Source: Gentiana macrophylla | Lineage: Eukaryota; Streptophyta; Magnoliopsida; Gentianales; Gentianaceae | Direction: 5' to 3' | DNA: 64,000 bases | NCBI GenBank assembly: GCA_026214975.1 | Contig: CM047810.1 | Coordinates: forward strand, 92,086,316-92,150,315 | Shown here: in pieces, positions 1 to 10,855 of the stretch | Position numbering within the stretch: position 1 is the stretch's first letter | Layout: each line of letters starts with the position of its first letter | The notes under the pieces: model-generated | Told to the model about the DNA's origin: nothing | The model's input: the letters and a program-made list of their open reading frames with translations, nothing else | Database searches by the model: none | Program-made: the position numbers and the translations under genes

Positions 1-367
1 GAAGAATGAAATATTTCATCAATTGAGTAGAATGACGATTTTTTGAAACTTTTGCATAAAGGACAAAACTATTTATTCATTCGTCGAAATTCACTTGTGT
101 TCAAATTCATTGTTTAAATTCATCGACGAAATTCATCATCGAAATTCACTAATTTTCAAAATTCATAAATCGAAATTCACTAATTTTAAGGATTCATTTG
201 TTTAAATTCACCGATTTGGGATTCATTTGGGAGATTCACCGATTTTGGGATTCACCGTTTGTCTTACCATTATAAAATTATGCGGTTTGTCATTCTCCTA
301 TATAAAAATATATGTATTTGTCTTATTCTTAAAATATTTCAGATTGTGTCCTTATCCCTAATTTTCC
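1..367. repeat. Dispersed repeat, copy 1 (left end outside window)
   Basis: This stretch is a sister copy of the repeat at 7,467-7,855. Both share the order: a block about a sub-genus of words around ATTTCATCAATTGA, then TTTTGAAACTTTTGCATAAA, then many degenerate units of the form ATTCACTAATTTTC or ATTCACCGATTTT, and a closing block around TATCCCTAATTT. There is no coding potential. The two copies lie in the same orientation on either side of the sugar transporter gene. It is probably a non-autonomous DNA transposon remnant, but the left terminus is not visible. Confidence 0.7.
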
Positions 368-1165
368 ATATATTTATTTACAGAGATCATCAAATTCTCT
401 AGTAAAATGATGAGGATAATGCCGACAATTGAATATAATTTTGGGAAATGGTACGTGTACTACACATTTGTATAGTGTCATTTCCACTATATAAATTATT
501 CCCTTTGATTAAAGTGTTGAATGTGTTGTGTAGGATGTTGTGGTAAAATAAGTATTGGATGTATTACTACTCTTATTGATATGAGTCTCAATACAATCAA
601 TAATGTTGATAACATTTTGCAAGATATTATGGATAAATATATATTGGATTTATCATCACCTTATAATTTTTCTATTTAAAATATAAAACCACTACAAAGA
701 GTGTTTTTTTCTCGGTGTCCCCTTCCTCTTGGATCAATTAAAATTGATTAATTCAAAAACAAAATTATAATTGATACATATAAAGGGGAGTGGTTTAAAA
801 AAACAAAAAAGAGGGAGAAAATGAGAATCAGGACAGTGAAAATATAAATTGGCTGATAAGGACAAATCCATCGTAAATAACCCAAATCCATCAAGCTTTG
901 TGATTGGTGGGCCATTCCCAAATCTAATTTTTCTGATTTGTCACTCTTTATATATTTCTATGTTCAAATTGTCTTTTTTTTTTTTTTTTTTTTGTCCTGA
1001 GACAATAAACCCATATTTAGATTGAATGAAACAGATGAAAATTAATTGTGCAAAATCATATAAAAAAATCAGGGTTATTACGATGTAGGGAGAACTGATG
1101 ATAGAAGGCTGCATACGTAGAACATCTGGGCCAGCGTGATTTCATCCGCCGATAGGGAATTGCAT
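368..1165. other. AT-rich upstream region of the sugar transporter
   Basis: No open frame of interest is present. The region is AT-rich and contains a long T-run near 966-990. A TATA-like stretch (TTTATATATTTC) near 945 could belong to the promoter of the downstream gene. Beyond that I see nothing identifiable. Confidence 0.4.
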
Positions 1166-1172
1166 ACGTGGC
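1166..1172 (+). promoter_or_regulatory. ACGTGGC, ABRE-like G-box core
   Basis: ACGTGGC lies about 170 bp upstream of the transporter start codon. This is the core of the abscisic-acid response element bound by bZIP factors, and ERD6-type transporters are known as early-dehydration-response genes. A seven-base match can arise by chance and the transcription start is unknown, so this is only a candidate. Confidence 0.3.
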
Positions 1173-1338
1173 GTGGCTGTGTGGTGGGGATGTTGCGCGT
1201 GATGCAGCCTCTCTCATAAGCCTCCTCATCGTCAGAATAACCCAAAAAATCATTCAGAGCAATCAATCTTCCCTCCATCCTCCGCTTGCTGTCACTTTCT
1301 TTCCTCTGCACATTCTGGCAATCATATTGTCTCCGAAA

Positions 1339-3960
1339 ATGGAGTCACAAGCCTCTGTAAATGAAGAATCCAGCAGGCCTTTACTTCCCAGCTCTAAAAC
1401 CAATGTTATCGCTGTTACTAGGAAACATTCGGCTACATGTGTGGTCATTTTCAGCACTTTAGTTGCTGTTCTGGGCTCTTATGTATTTGGAACTGCTGTA
1501 AGTGCACTTGCATCTCATTCACTTAATTTCTAGTCAAATGATGTCAGGAAATTACCCAAAAAGAGAAAAAAAAATAAATGATTAAGACACAAAAGTAACA
1601 GAATAAAGAGATAAGAGTCGAACTAGTTAATGCTTTTTTTTTTTTCCTTGCAATTTGATTTGTCCTGTTTAGTTCTTGAACAAAATACAGTCACCAGCAA
1701 GTACATGGTTACCCATTTGAAAAGAGATTTGGAGCACATGTTCAATGAGGTTTAATTAGCTGGGGATAACAGAATTTGTGTGGGAGACTTATATTAAGAG
1801 AGTTCAATGGCTGCTTTATACATGTAAACTGTGCAGAAATGGTGTATTTGGTCTTAATTCCTGTGATAGTATACTTGAAAAGTGATATTTACAACTGCTC
1901 AATGAATTTATGCAGGTGGGGTTCTCGTCCCCGGCGCAGGCTGGAATTATGAATGATTTAGGCCTATCAGTAGCTCAGGTATCCTTATATGAATATTCTT
2001 GCTACTTCTGTGTGTTTCGGCCTTCGGGCCATTCAATGGATCGGACTTGAGGGTGAAACACTTTATGTTAGTTGGAATTGAAAGGAAATGTGTTCAGTTA
2101 CGTAAGGTTTTAGTAACTCGGTTAACCCTTTATGGCGAGGCTTAAATACTGGCTTCGTTCGTGTTGTTGTAGATGTTTTGTGCATTTTACTATTAGTTTG
2201 TAGTGGAAGACTATTCTGAGAATTGCCAAGCTTATAAATTTTCTATCTTCTCTGTAAAATTCATACAGAATTAGATACTGATCTTTTAATGTTGTTGTTC
2301 ATATGATTCTGGAGTATACTTCAACTATAGAGTTTGATGTTGCAGTATTCCTTGTTTGGTTCAATACTTACTGTTGGCGCAATGCTTGGTGCATTAATGA
2401 GTGGGAAGATAGCTGATAAATTGGGAAGGAAAAGTGTAAGTTCTTGACTTGCCTCTCGTGGCACTGACTCTTTGAATATGTTGATCTTATATGGATCAAT
2501 AACTGTTCTTTGATAAAGTGAAAAGGAATTGATATTTTTGTTCCCCTACTAAGAAGAATTTCATGGATTTGCCGAGAAAAAATGGGTACTTTAGCAGCTG
2601 ACTTTGTAGTAACAATGCAGACAATGGGATTCGCGCAGTTGTTTTGTGTTGCGGGATGGCTTGCTATTCTTTTTGCACAGGTACTTAACTTGTAAGACTC
2701 CAGGCATCATATCTGCTCACAACCATTTTCAGATTTTTGTCTCTTATCCTTTGCCATGTCTGGTTCACAACAGAGTGCTTGGTTGCTTGATGTAGGACGT
2801 CTTGCTGTGGGATATGGAATCGGGGTTACATCGTATGTGGTAACCGAAATTATTTTTGACCCTTTGCTTTTATGAATAGTATATATGCTTCTTTTTATGA
2901 ATGTGGACGCTTTTAGGTGCCGATATATATAGCTGAAATAACACCTAAAGATCTCCGTGGAGCATTTACCGCAGTCAACCAGGTAAGAATAGCAACTTGC
3001 AAATAATGGCCGTCTCTCTAATAGATTTATACCTTCAAATGCCTTAATTAAGATGATTATCTATCAGTTGATGATATGCTGTGGTGTGTCTATCAATTAT
3101 GTGATCGGGAACTTTTTCTCATGGCGCATCCTGGCTTCAATTGGTAAATAGTTTTAGGGCATTGTTAACGGCACCACACGCGATTTACTCGGGCACAACA
3201 CCTCGTGCAAATTTCGACTTTGTAGAGGTCGAAATCTGTTTTCAACCTCTCCAGAGTCGAAATTATGCATAAAATTCGACTCTGGAAGGGTTGAAAACAG
3301 ATTTTGACCTCTACAAAGTCGAAATGCGGTGCCCGAGTAAATTGACCGTGGTGCCATTAACAGTGTCCATAGTTTTAACTACCCTCGTCACCGTTGCCTT
3401 TGACAATAGTTCATCATTGAACTTTGAATTTACATGTCTTTAATCAAATGTCAATCCAGGAACTGTTGCCTGTCTTTTACAGCTACTGGGCCTGTTCTTC
3501 ATTCCCGAGTCTCCTAGGTGGCAGGTAATTAAGCTTTAATAATAACTATTCAAAAAATATTTATCACGACAGTCGGTTTTCTATATATCCAGTTTTAAAT
3601 TACATGTTAATCTATGCAGGCTAAGATAGGTAGGTGGAAAGATTGTGAAACTTCTCTGCAGAGGCTAAGGGGGAACAGTGACAGTATCATTGAAGAAGCA
3701 ACTGAAATTAGGGACTACACAGAAACAATCCAACAACTTTCAGATACTCGGATACTTGACTTATTCCAGAAAAAATACGCACATGCAGTCATTGTGAGAA
3801 TGAATTATTTTAGCTAATTTATATCCCGTACCTGATTCAGATTAGACCACACGTAACGTAACTCAAAGTTTTTCAGGTTGGAGTTGGACTGATGGTATTG
3901 CAACAGTTTTGCGGGGTGAACGCTATCGCATTCTATGCAAATTCTATTTTTGAGTCAGCT

Positions 3961-4012
<52 letters not shown>

Positions 4013-5227
4013 AGGTTTTTTCTCTGGCTGCAGTAGTTTTCTTTGCAGCTAACGGAATAACAGATTCAATGTATTACTGGATGTTGGTTGACAGGATTTT
4101 CTGGCAGTACCGGGACAACGGCCATGGTCATCATCCAGGTTTGTAACTCGAGTCCTTCCTATGTATAATGTATGAATCCAAAACTTCTTCTGTGCATTCA
4201 TCTTCTTCACCTTCTGCAGGTTCCAATGACCGTTGTAGGAACTCTTTTAATGGATAAATCCGGACGCAGACCTCTTCTAATGGTAAAATTCACTACAAAT
4301 CGTTATACCAAATTCGACAAGCTAGTCATCTAAAAAAATATTTACGAAATTTCTTATAAATGATTAATGCAGGTTTCTGCGGCTGGTACGTGTTTGGGTT
4401 CTTTCTTGATTGGACTGTCGTTCTTGCTACAGGTTTTAACATTTATATACTACACCAAAATTTCCTTTCTCAAAGCTACCGCCTGATTAGTTATTTATAG
4501 CTTCTTTTGTATGTCTTCATATTAATTTATTGTTGAAAGCAGGATCTGAATGCTTGGAAATCAAGCCCCATTTTAGCATTTGTTGGCGTGTTGGTAACGA
4601 ACAATTCTCCTAATTGCATAAACTTGTAAATTACCTCTAAGATCTAATTAATTGACAATGATTTGTTGGATGCTGCCTCGTAGGTGTTCGTAGGATCATT
4701 CTCGTTAGGAATGGGAGGCATTCCTTGGGTTATAATGTCTGAGGTTAACCCGAGTATCTTATCACCTATATATATATATGCCTTCAGACGTTGGGGTACC
4801 AACAAGGTACTCGTGGTCTCAATGAAAGACGGGTTGTTCTGTCTGCAGGTGTTTCCGATAAATGTAAAAGGAATAGCTGGAAGCCTTGTGACAGTAGTAA
4901 ACTGGGTTGGTTCTTGGATCGTTTCATACGGCTTCAATTTTCTAACCGGATGGATCAGCCCTGAAGGTGAATGGAATGCCATATAAATACGAGGAATCGC
5001 GCTAATATCCGAATATATTACCTATGTTATAGTTTATTTTCAATAATAAGTTTAGAATTTTGGTTGATCTTGATAAAAGTGTACCGTTTCTTCGATCAGG
5101 TACCTTTTTCATATTTTCGGTTATAAGTGGCTCGACTATCATCTTTGTGACCAAGGTCGTCCCCGAGACGAAAGGGCGAACGTTGGAAGAAATTCAAGCA
5201 TCCATGGTTTTATTCAGCAGTACGTGA
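1339..5227 (+). CDS. ERD6-like monosaccharide transporter (MFS), 17 exons
   Basis: Exons: 1339-1497, 1916-1978, 2346-2435, 2621-2680, 2774-2839, 2917-2982, 3068-3143, 3460-3524, 3620-3793, 3877-3961, 4095-4138, 4220-4282, 4373-4432, 4543-4593, 4684-4743, 4849-4966 and 5100-5227. All junctions are GT-AG and phases agree, giving 475 codons plus TGA with no break, the usual family length. Motifs seen: the N-half loop D-x-L-G-R-K, PESPRW before the central loop, [13 protein letters not shown], the C-half loop DKSGRRPL, and the terminal [13 protein letters not shown], all hallmarks of the sugar-porter MFS family. Proteins of the ERD6-like subgroup are mostly tonoplast sugar/H+ carriers exporting glucose from the vacuole. 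The N-terminus lacks a cleavable signal; residues 17-18 (LL, in RPLLPSS) resemble the dileucine vacuolar sorting motif. Location is inferred. Intron 7 holds a MITE and intron 10 a TA repeat. Confidence 0.93.
3157..3368. mobile_element. Mutator-type foldback MITE in intron 7 of the transporter
   Basis: Imperfect 21-bp terminal inverted repeats (GGGCATTGTTAACGGCACCAC at the left; the right end complements it with three mismatches). A perfect 9-bp target duplication, ATAGTTTTA, lies at 3148-3156 and 3369-3377, the length typical of Mutator-like elements. Most of the interior is also self-complementary around a centre near 3266, so the element is close to one long hairpin. It begins 14 bp after the exon-7 donor site and leaves both splice sites intact. 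Confidence 0.9.
3962..4009. repeat. (TA)n microsatellite in intron 10
   Basis: About 24 uninterrupted TA units start immediately after the exon-10 donor G. The repeat overlaps the donor (GTATAT). Length is likely polymorphic and may be uncertain in the assembly. Confidence 0.9.
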
Positions 5228-5840
5228 CAAGTAGTGATTATGGAGATTGTTTTCTGCAAATTTACTTATACTTTCACAGAAAAAAATATCAGTATGTTGT
5301 GTCAAATAATGTGTAACACTCACTGTTGCATGGCATGACAAAAAAGATGCTGAACAGATTGATAGGTTTTTTGAAAAGTTGAATACTCAAAACTATAGAA
5401 GAAAAAAAACTCATATTTTCATAAAAGAAGTCGAACTTCATTCATTTATAAATCTAAGTGTATAATGCACCGTGTCAAGCATTTTTATCTACAAAAAAAA
5501 TTATTCTGAACTCTAAACTATTGTACTTGGACAACCCCAAACTCTAGATGAAATAAATAAAAATAATGAATTAGGATAACCCTCAAGTATAGGTTCAAAA
5601 TGAAATTAAAGGATTTTAGGAAATGCTACGGTCCGGTCAGTATTAAAAACTAGACCGTCCAGTTTATCGTTGGATCAATATTGACTTAATAAAAACCGTT
5701 AGATTGATGTGATGTATTATTACTTATTGTGTACCATAAAAAAAGACTTTAAAATTGTTATCACTTTAAATCACCGGGAAAAAAAAGATTAATCCAATGA
5801 ACTATGAAGGGATCGATTGAAGAAACTCAAACGTAATTAG
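5228..5840. other. Downstream flank of the transporter gene
   Basis: This stretch contains the presumed 3' UTR, then AT-rich sequence with no recognised gene. AATAATG and AATAAA-like words occur but no unambiguous poly(A) site can be set. The stretch around 5620-5700 (CGGTCCGGTCAG ... GACCGTCCAG) looks like the end of a small mobile element, but no partner terminus was found. Confidence 0.4.
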
Positions 5841-6173
5841 AGCAACCGTTCTCTAGCGATCAAGGTTGTCATATTCGATTCGACTGCCAGGCTTTCAGCT
5901 ATATTTGGGTCATTGAATGAGGATTTCATCCAAAAGGAAGGACTGAAACCCGGAAATCTATTAAGCTTTGCTGTCGGATTGCACTTTTCCAATGGAAAGT
6001 TGGAGAAGGCAGACCTTGAGTACCTAAGCAAAGTAAATCGTGCTCGTACATTTGCAGATAGTTATTCTAAGGTGTTGTTCGTTATTCCCTTAATCAAGCA
6101 TCTTCTTGCCTCAATTACATCATGTTTAGGTAACAACGAGACTGCAATTCCTGACGTGGAGATGGTCGGTTGA
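5841..6173 (+). other. Unidentified open stretch, 110 codons
   Basis: The frame is open from 5841 (just after a TAG) to a TGA at 6171-6173, with an internal ATG at 5913. Composition is protein-like: mixed charged and hydrophobic residues, for example KVVIFDSTARLSAIFGSLNE. There is one possible hydrophobic segment (VLFVIPLIKHLLASI). I do not recognise the family. No splice sites or start codon at the beginning of the frame are convincing. It may be an exon or a captured gene fragment. It lies in otherwise non-coding DNA between the transporter and a SINE. Confidence 0.25.
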
Positions 6174-6951
6174 TGCTTAATTTTTTTAGGGAAAAGAGCT
6201 GGCTTTGCTTTGCTTTATGTTACGGCAAGGAATGCTATGTCTGAGAACGTAGTGTGGACACCAGGAAGCTTTAAGTAGGTGATGTTGAGCACATTCAATG
6301 GTTATTTTGAGGTTCTTCTTTGTGTGTCGGCCATTTGGTGTAGCTCTAAGAATGAATCGTTCCGGTGTCAAATTCATCGAGAAAAGTGATTACCTTATCA
6401 CCAGAGGTGGGTAGAGAGGCGAGGGCAATTTTTCTGATGTGCTGCACAATCGACATACCAACTCCGTCTCAACAAGTCCTTTAATCCAATTAACAAAAAT
6501 ACATTTAGAAGATTTTATATTTCGATGTGCTTTAATTTCGTTTCGAATGATTCCACACAACGAATTGATATCAAAGTCATTATTTGTTCAGAAACCCGAC
6601 ACAAGAAACTGCTCAAAATCGATTTCTATTTATTCCATTCAATAGTTCTCGACTTTTGGAGTCTAACGCAACAAACGGTGCGAAAAACGGACTTCGGAAT
6701 TACGAGATATCATTGATCAAAGTTGTTTTTTTTTTCCTTATTGTTTGTAGCCTTACCGGGTGAAGAAGAAAGGTCTGACCCGCCCGTTGACCCGACCCGG
6801 TTTAGGAGGTTAAATGATTGATTAGTTGTGTTATTGTACACATTAATTATGGTGTACTAAAAAAATATCCAACGTATATGATTATTTATATTTTCTCAAT
6901 AGTAAAGATTAAAAAACTGGACAATTAAAAACCTGGTATGAAGCTACCATT
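6174..6951. other. Unassigned intergenic DNA
   Basis: There is no convincing ORF. The segment 6520-6720 has short motifs reminiscent of Ty3-type LTR or untranslated sequence (around TTTCGAATGATTCC and AACGGACTTCGGAATT), but no element boundaries could be set. Confidence 0.35.
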
Positions 6952-6964
6952 GATTTTATATAGA

Positions 6965-7206
6965 AAAAAAAAAGGAAGCCTTACTATTAAGGTCCCTCAC
7001 CCCGATCCCACAGGAAAGTCGGAGAGAGGTTAATTAGGTGAACCTAAGTAGCTCCAACGTGGGTTGCTTTTCGACCCATCGTGACTGAAGGGTGTTATCA
7101 ATCGGAATCAACCACATTACGGAATCGAGGCCGACCTCTCTACTTTATCAGTCTGCGCCGCACTACACACCCATGCCGCCACCACTAGGCTATATCCAAA
7201 GGATAG
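6965..7206 (-). mobile_element. tRNA-derived SINE
   Basis: Reading the minus strand from 7206, an A box (TAGCCTAGTGG) is followed about 80 bp later by a B-box-like sequence (GGCCTCGATTCC), then a tRNA-unrelated body, ending in a T-run on the minus strand (the A-run at 6964-6974 on the plus strand). A 13-bp direct repeat, GATTTTATATAGA, flanks it at 6952-6964 and 7207-7219. Length of about 240 bp, a pol III promoter layout and a long target duplication all fit a retrotransposed SINE. Confidence 0.8.
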
Positions 7207-7308
7207 GATTTTATATAGAGCTTATTAATTAATAGGGGATCCCCATTCAAATAGAGTTTTATCTTTTTTTATTTATGTGTTCCCATATGACTACTTCTGG
7301 GGAACACA

Positions 7309-7404
7309 ATATTCCATAGTTAATATTCCATACTTCCCTCAAAAAACAAAAAAAAAATATTCCATAGTTAATATTCCATACTTCCCTCAAAAAACAAAAA
7401 AACA
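7309..7404. repeat. Two-copy tandem duplication, 48-bp unit
   Basis: The unit beginning AATATTCCATAGTTAATATT and ending in an A-rich CAAAAAACAAAAAA stretch occurs twice in direct succession with almost no divergence. It carries no coding potential and looks like a recent slippage or replication duplication. Confidence 0.8.
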
Positions 7405-7466
7405 AAAAAATTCCATACAAGTAATATCAACACCAACATAGAAGATTGAAAAATGCATATATAATA

Positions 7467-7855
7467 GGGGGAATGAGGGAGAATGACATAAATATTTCAT
7501 CAATTGAATAGAAGGATAGTCTTTTGAAACTTTTGCATAAATGACAAAACTATTTATTCACTGTCGAAATTCACTTGTGTTCGAAATTCACTGTCGAAAT
7601 TCATTAATTTTCAAAATTCATTGTCGAAAAATTCACTGATTTTCGGGATTCACTGGGGAGATTCACTAATTTTCAAAATTCATTGTTAAATTCACCGATT
7701 TTCGGATTTCTTGGGTAGATTCACCGATTTTAGGATTGGTGTTTGTCCTTCTCGCTATAAAAATTATGCAGTTTGTCATTCTCTCTATAAAAAATATGTA
7801 ATTTGTCGTATTCTTAAAAATATTCCAGAGATATTATCATTATCCCTAATTTCCC
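7467..7855. mobile_element. Dispersed repeat, copy 2; TIR-ended non-autonomous element
   Basis: This is the complete sister of the copy at 1-367. The left end (GGGGGAATGAGGGAGAATGA) is imperfectly inverted at the right end (TCATTATCCCTAATTTCCC). The interior consists of degenerate direct repeats of an ATTCACTAATTTTC / ATTCACCGATTTT type. No ORF is present. No clean target duplication was found, so the class is uncertain. Confidence 0.6.
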
Positions 7856-8554
7856 ATAGATAATAACCACAAGACCGTACTTTTGAATTGGAAATTTGCT
7901 CGATTGGGATCCCTTCAATTTATATAGATTTACAGTTTACGAAGTTATTTCAATTTTTTGATTTACATTAACCCTAGGTTTTTGTTCCTAGAAAAAAATG
8001 CACGACATAAGGAATTGTTGTATTTCCAAGCTTCACCTTCAACAAACGTAGATTTTTTTTCGAAAAATTTCCTGAATCATGTGTGTCTTTTTCGTAAGAC
8101 TCAGAGAAATAAATCAATCTCAATATGAAAAAAAAAAGAAATAAAAAAGAATCAAATCGCACCATCTCGGTAATGGGTAAATGCCACTTTTTCTCCTGAA
8201 GTTGTCGGAATTATTCGTAATAAGATATTGGCTACAATTGAAAATGTCTTATCAATAAAATTTGACAGTGACAATTTTTTTTCTTTCTTTTTAATTAAAC
8301 AAACCTTTTTTTTTATTAAAAAGAAGAAAAAGAAAAAAGGTTCCTACACATAGGCAAAGCGTAGCCCTTCCTTTTAAAAACCTATGAGTGGCAAACCCAG
8401 TGTGCGAAAATCCTGGTCGCAGGTTATAGGAAAATATACAGCGCCCAACGCTTCCCAAAAAAAACAAAGTCCCAAAAAAGAAAGTTACAATCGAATATAC
8501 AAAGGGGGAAAGAATTACATGCACGTAAAGTGGAGTGGGTTTCCGCTCGATCTG
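7856..8554. other. Unassigned intergenic DNA
   Basis: AT-rich sequence containing homopolymer runs. The minus-strand frames across it are low-complexity and show no protein family. Nothing identifiable. Confidence 0.4.
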
Positions 8555-8867
8555 TAGGGGCGCCCCGGGGGAGGGCCAATGGGGCCATGGCCCCGAGCCT
8601 CCCAAAATCTATGAATTTAATGCCCCTGCGAAATTCTAACTCAATGGTACATATATATTGCATTTTTGAAAATAAATAAGGTATTGCTCTAATGGTAAGC
8701 ACTCAAGTATAATTAGGAAAGCAATCCGGGTTTGATTCTTGCTAAAAGCAAAAACAATATATTTTTTTGGTTAACCTTTTTAGAAGGCTAAAATAATATT
8801 TGACCCGAATACTAAATTTGGATAGGACGCCGCGCTTCGACCCTAAATTTGGATAGGGACGCCCCTG
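8555..8867. mobile_element. Probable hAT-like non-autonomous element
   Basis: The left end TAGGGGCGCCCC is imperfectly inverted at the right end (GGGACGCCCCTG). The flanking octamers TCGATCTG (8547-8554) and CCGCTCTG (8868-8875) match at six of eight positions, compatible with an aged 8-bp hAT target duplication. Inside, 8681-8745 has a tRNA-like A box (GCTCTAATGGTAAG) and a B-box-like GGGTTTGATTCTTGC, so a SINE remnant may also be present. Confidence 0.45.
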
Positions 8868-9381
8868 CCGCTCTGCCAACTTTCTTCCGTGACAATAGAA
8901 AATGATCTATCTTCCGGACAATTGGACATGCATTATTTAATTATATCCAGCAAGGAGTGTGACCAATCTTGTTGTAAAACGTGTTTTCTTTTTCATATAA
9001 ATATGACATGTTTCATAGAATGAATTAAACTTGTTCACAAATAATCACCATATATACAAGTGAATGCTCATAGAAAAGGTCTCCATGAAAATGGGAAAAC
9101 GGTTTTTGGTGCACTCTTATCCTCCATCTCATCGCTTCAGGTAAACCTCTTAATTACTATATATCATAGGAAAATTCGATGTGTAGGACTTCTTATTGAA
9201 CATACCTTCGGATGATTGTCATGTATAGAAAAAAAAAAAATTTTTTTTTGTTTGTACACGTGGCATGCAAATATCTGATCGATTTGTTCATTCTAATAGG
9301 AAGTCCCTATTGCATAATTACCCTACTATCTGTCTATCACATGGCATATGCATATGAAAAACAAGTAATAGTCTCATAATA
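8868..9381. other. Unassigned intergenic DNA with a possible small exon
   Basis: Mostly AT-rich. A short frame from ATG 9064 (with in-frame ATGs at 9085 and 9091) ends at a GT after 9140. It does not join in frame to the small Cys-bearing frame at 9565-9738, because the junction would create a stop, so I do not call a gene. A perfect A-run/T-run inverted pair lies at 9229-9249. Confidence 0.3.
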
Positions 9382-9522
9382 AGCTCACGGTGTGAACAGG
9401 GCAATTTTTGGTAAATACAGGGCAAATGTGTCGTTAAAAAATGAAAATGTGTTGCTAAAAAGTTTTTTAGCGACACATTTGCCCTATATTTACCAAAAAT
9501 CGCCCTGTCCATACCAGCTGCC
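9382..9522. mobile_element. Foldback MITE with 9-bp flanking duplication
   Basis: Two arms (about 9397-9440 and 9464-9507), each with the core CAGGGCAATTTTTGGTAAAT and a TGTGTCG..TTTTTA stretch, are nearly perfect inverted complements around a short loop. CTCATAATA flanks the element at 9373-9381 and 9523-9531, which fits a Mutator-like or hAT-like insertion. The long perfect stem should fold into a stable hairpin if transcribed. No coding potential. Confidence 0.75.
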
Positions 9523-9564
9523 CTCATAATATCCGATATATATTTGTATTTTTCTTGAATCGCA

Positions 9565-9738
9565 GCTGAAGCGGTGCCAGCCGATCGGTCTATTAATGCA
9601 CTACGACGGCCCAATGTTCGATTTGATGAAGATTGTGAAGGTCGTGATCGTAATCGATCCTCGTGGTAAAGATTATTGTGATGACTTTGATGGGTGCTAT
9701 TGTGATCGTGAAACTGAATGCAACGCCGAGAGAACCTA
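9565..9738 (+). other. Small Cys-containing open frame, unrecognised
   Basis: After a good acceptor-like sequence (TTTCTTGAATCGCAG), a 57-codon frame runs to TGA. Its C-terminal half is Asp- and Cys-rich (DYCDDFDGCYCDRETECN). No upstream exon with compatible phase was found and no family is recognised. It could be a decayed exon or chance. Confidence 0.2.
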
Positions 9739-10855
9739 CGAGTGAGTGAATTTTGCATGAACGCCCATGGAAGAAGGCGATTTGACCAGGTGTTTATAGG
9801 AATCCAACTCCTACTACTATTTACCTAAAACATAAAACTATTGTCAAACCGTAACGGCCCGACTTGGAATTTTACTTAATTACCCAGATCGGGTCGTAAC
9901 ACAAACCCTGGCAATTAAGTGTATGTTATATTAATTGATGTGTCTTTTTGATATTGAGCAAAGAACTCTTATCTCATTGTTCAATTATACGAGTCTCTTT
10001 TAATTTCTTTGTGTGTCCTAACAATATTATGATTGTCTTTTGATTTAGACACCCAAATGAAGAGGCATTACACCTCCGTCTATTGTTAAAGGAACCAAAG
10101 TAATTTCCGCGTATACCTATGACCAGTGGCAGATGTACATTGTAGTAAATGGGGTCCGTGGACCCCGTTGAAAAATAATAACTCCACATTTTATCTATAG
10201 TAAAATATTTTGGATCACGTAAAATAAAATTTTTACATTAAAAAGATATTTCTGACCCTGTAATATTTCGAGTTTACTTTGAAAAATAATTACAGACCCG
10301 CTCAATAAATTTTCTAGATCTGTCCCTGCCTATGACAGGCCACAACTAGTCTACTAACTAATGAAGATCTCTTTAAATCAGTAGGATAACCAGAAGGGGA
10401 CGTTGAATGGTTATACCATACTTCACTCTTTTAAAACTCTTTCTTGTTTATCTCAAAGACAAAGTGTGTGATTGCCATTATCCTTAATGAATCATGCAAT
10501 GCAACTGATCAAGTGGTTATAGAGTGGATAACAAGGTCGTATATACCTTGTTAGGTCAGAGTATATCTCAATCAAGTCGAACAAATAGATCAAAGATCTT
10601 CAGATCAAGTGTTAGGCATGTTTGTGACAGAAAATAATGTGACTGGACTTCTTGTGAACTTAGAATGCTTTGTTGCTTTGTTCTGAATGAAATTAGCTCG
10701 AGATAATGTAAGTAAGCAAGCATATAACAATCCTCAATGCAAAGTGAGATCGAAATTAGAGAACAAGATGATTTAGACAGGTTCAAACAAGATAGTATAA
10801 CACACCAAGTCACCAATCTTGCAGTCAATCATGTACCAACCTATTTTACGTACTA
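9739..10855. other. Unassigned flank of the retrotransposon nest
   Basis: No supported gene. The minus-strand frame at 10,568-10,828 has no recognisable domain. Around 10,230-10,330 short sequences resemble weathered element ends, but no boundaries are visible. Confidence 0.35.

Noticed and set aside
4644..4986. Overlapping frames across exons 15 and 16 of the transporter, on both strands
   Set aside because: The plus-strand frame is an intron read-through of the real exons; the minus-strand frame is its shadow.
8681..8745. A functional tRNA gene
   Set aside because: A and B boxes are recognisable, but stem pairing cannot be completed and the sequence sits inside a mobile-element remnant.
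9318..9758. A 146-codon minus-strand frame
   Set aside because: It runs straight through a foldback MITE, shows no domain and has a Ser/Arg/His-rich composition; taken as chance.
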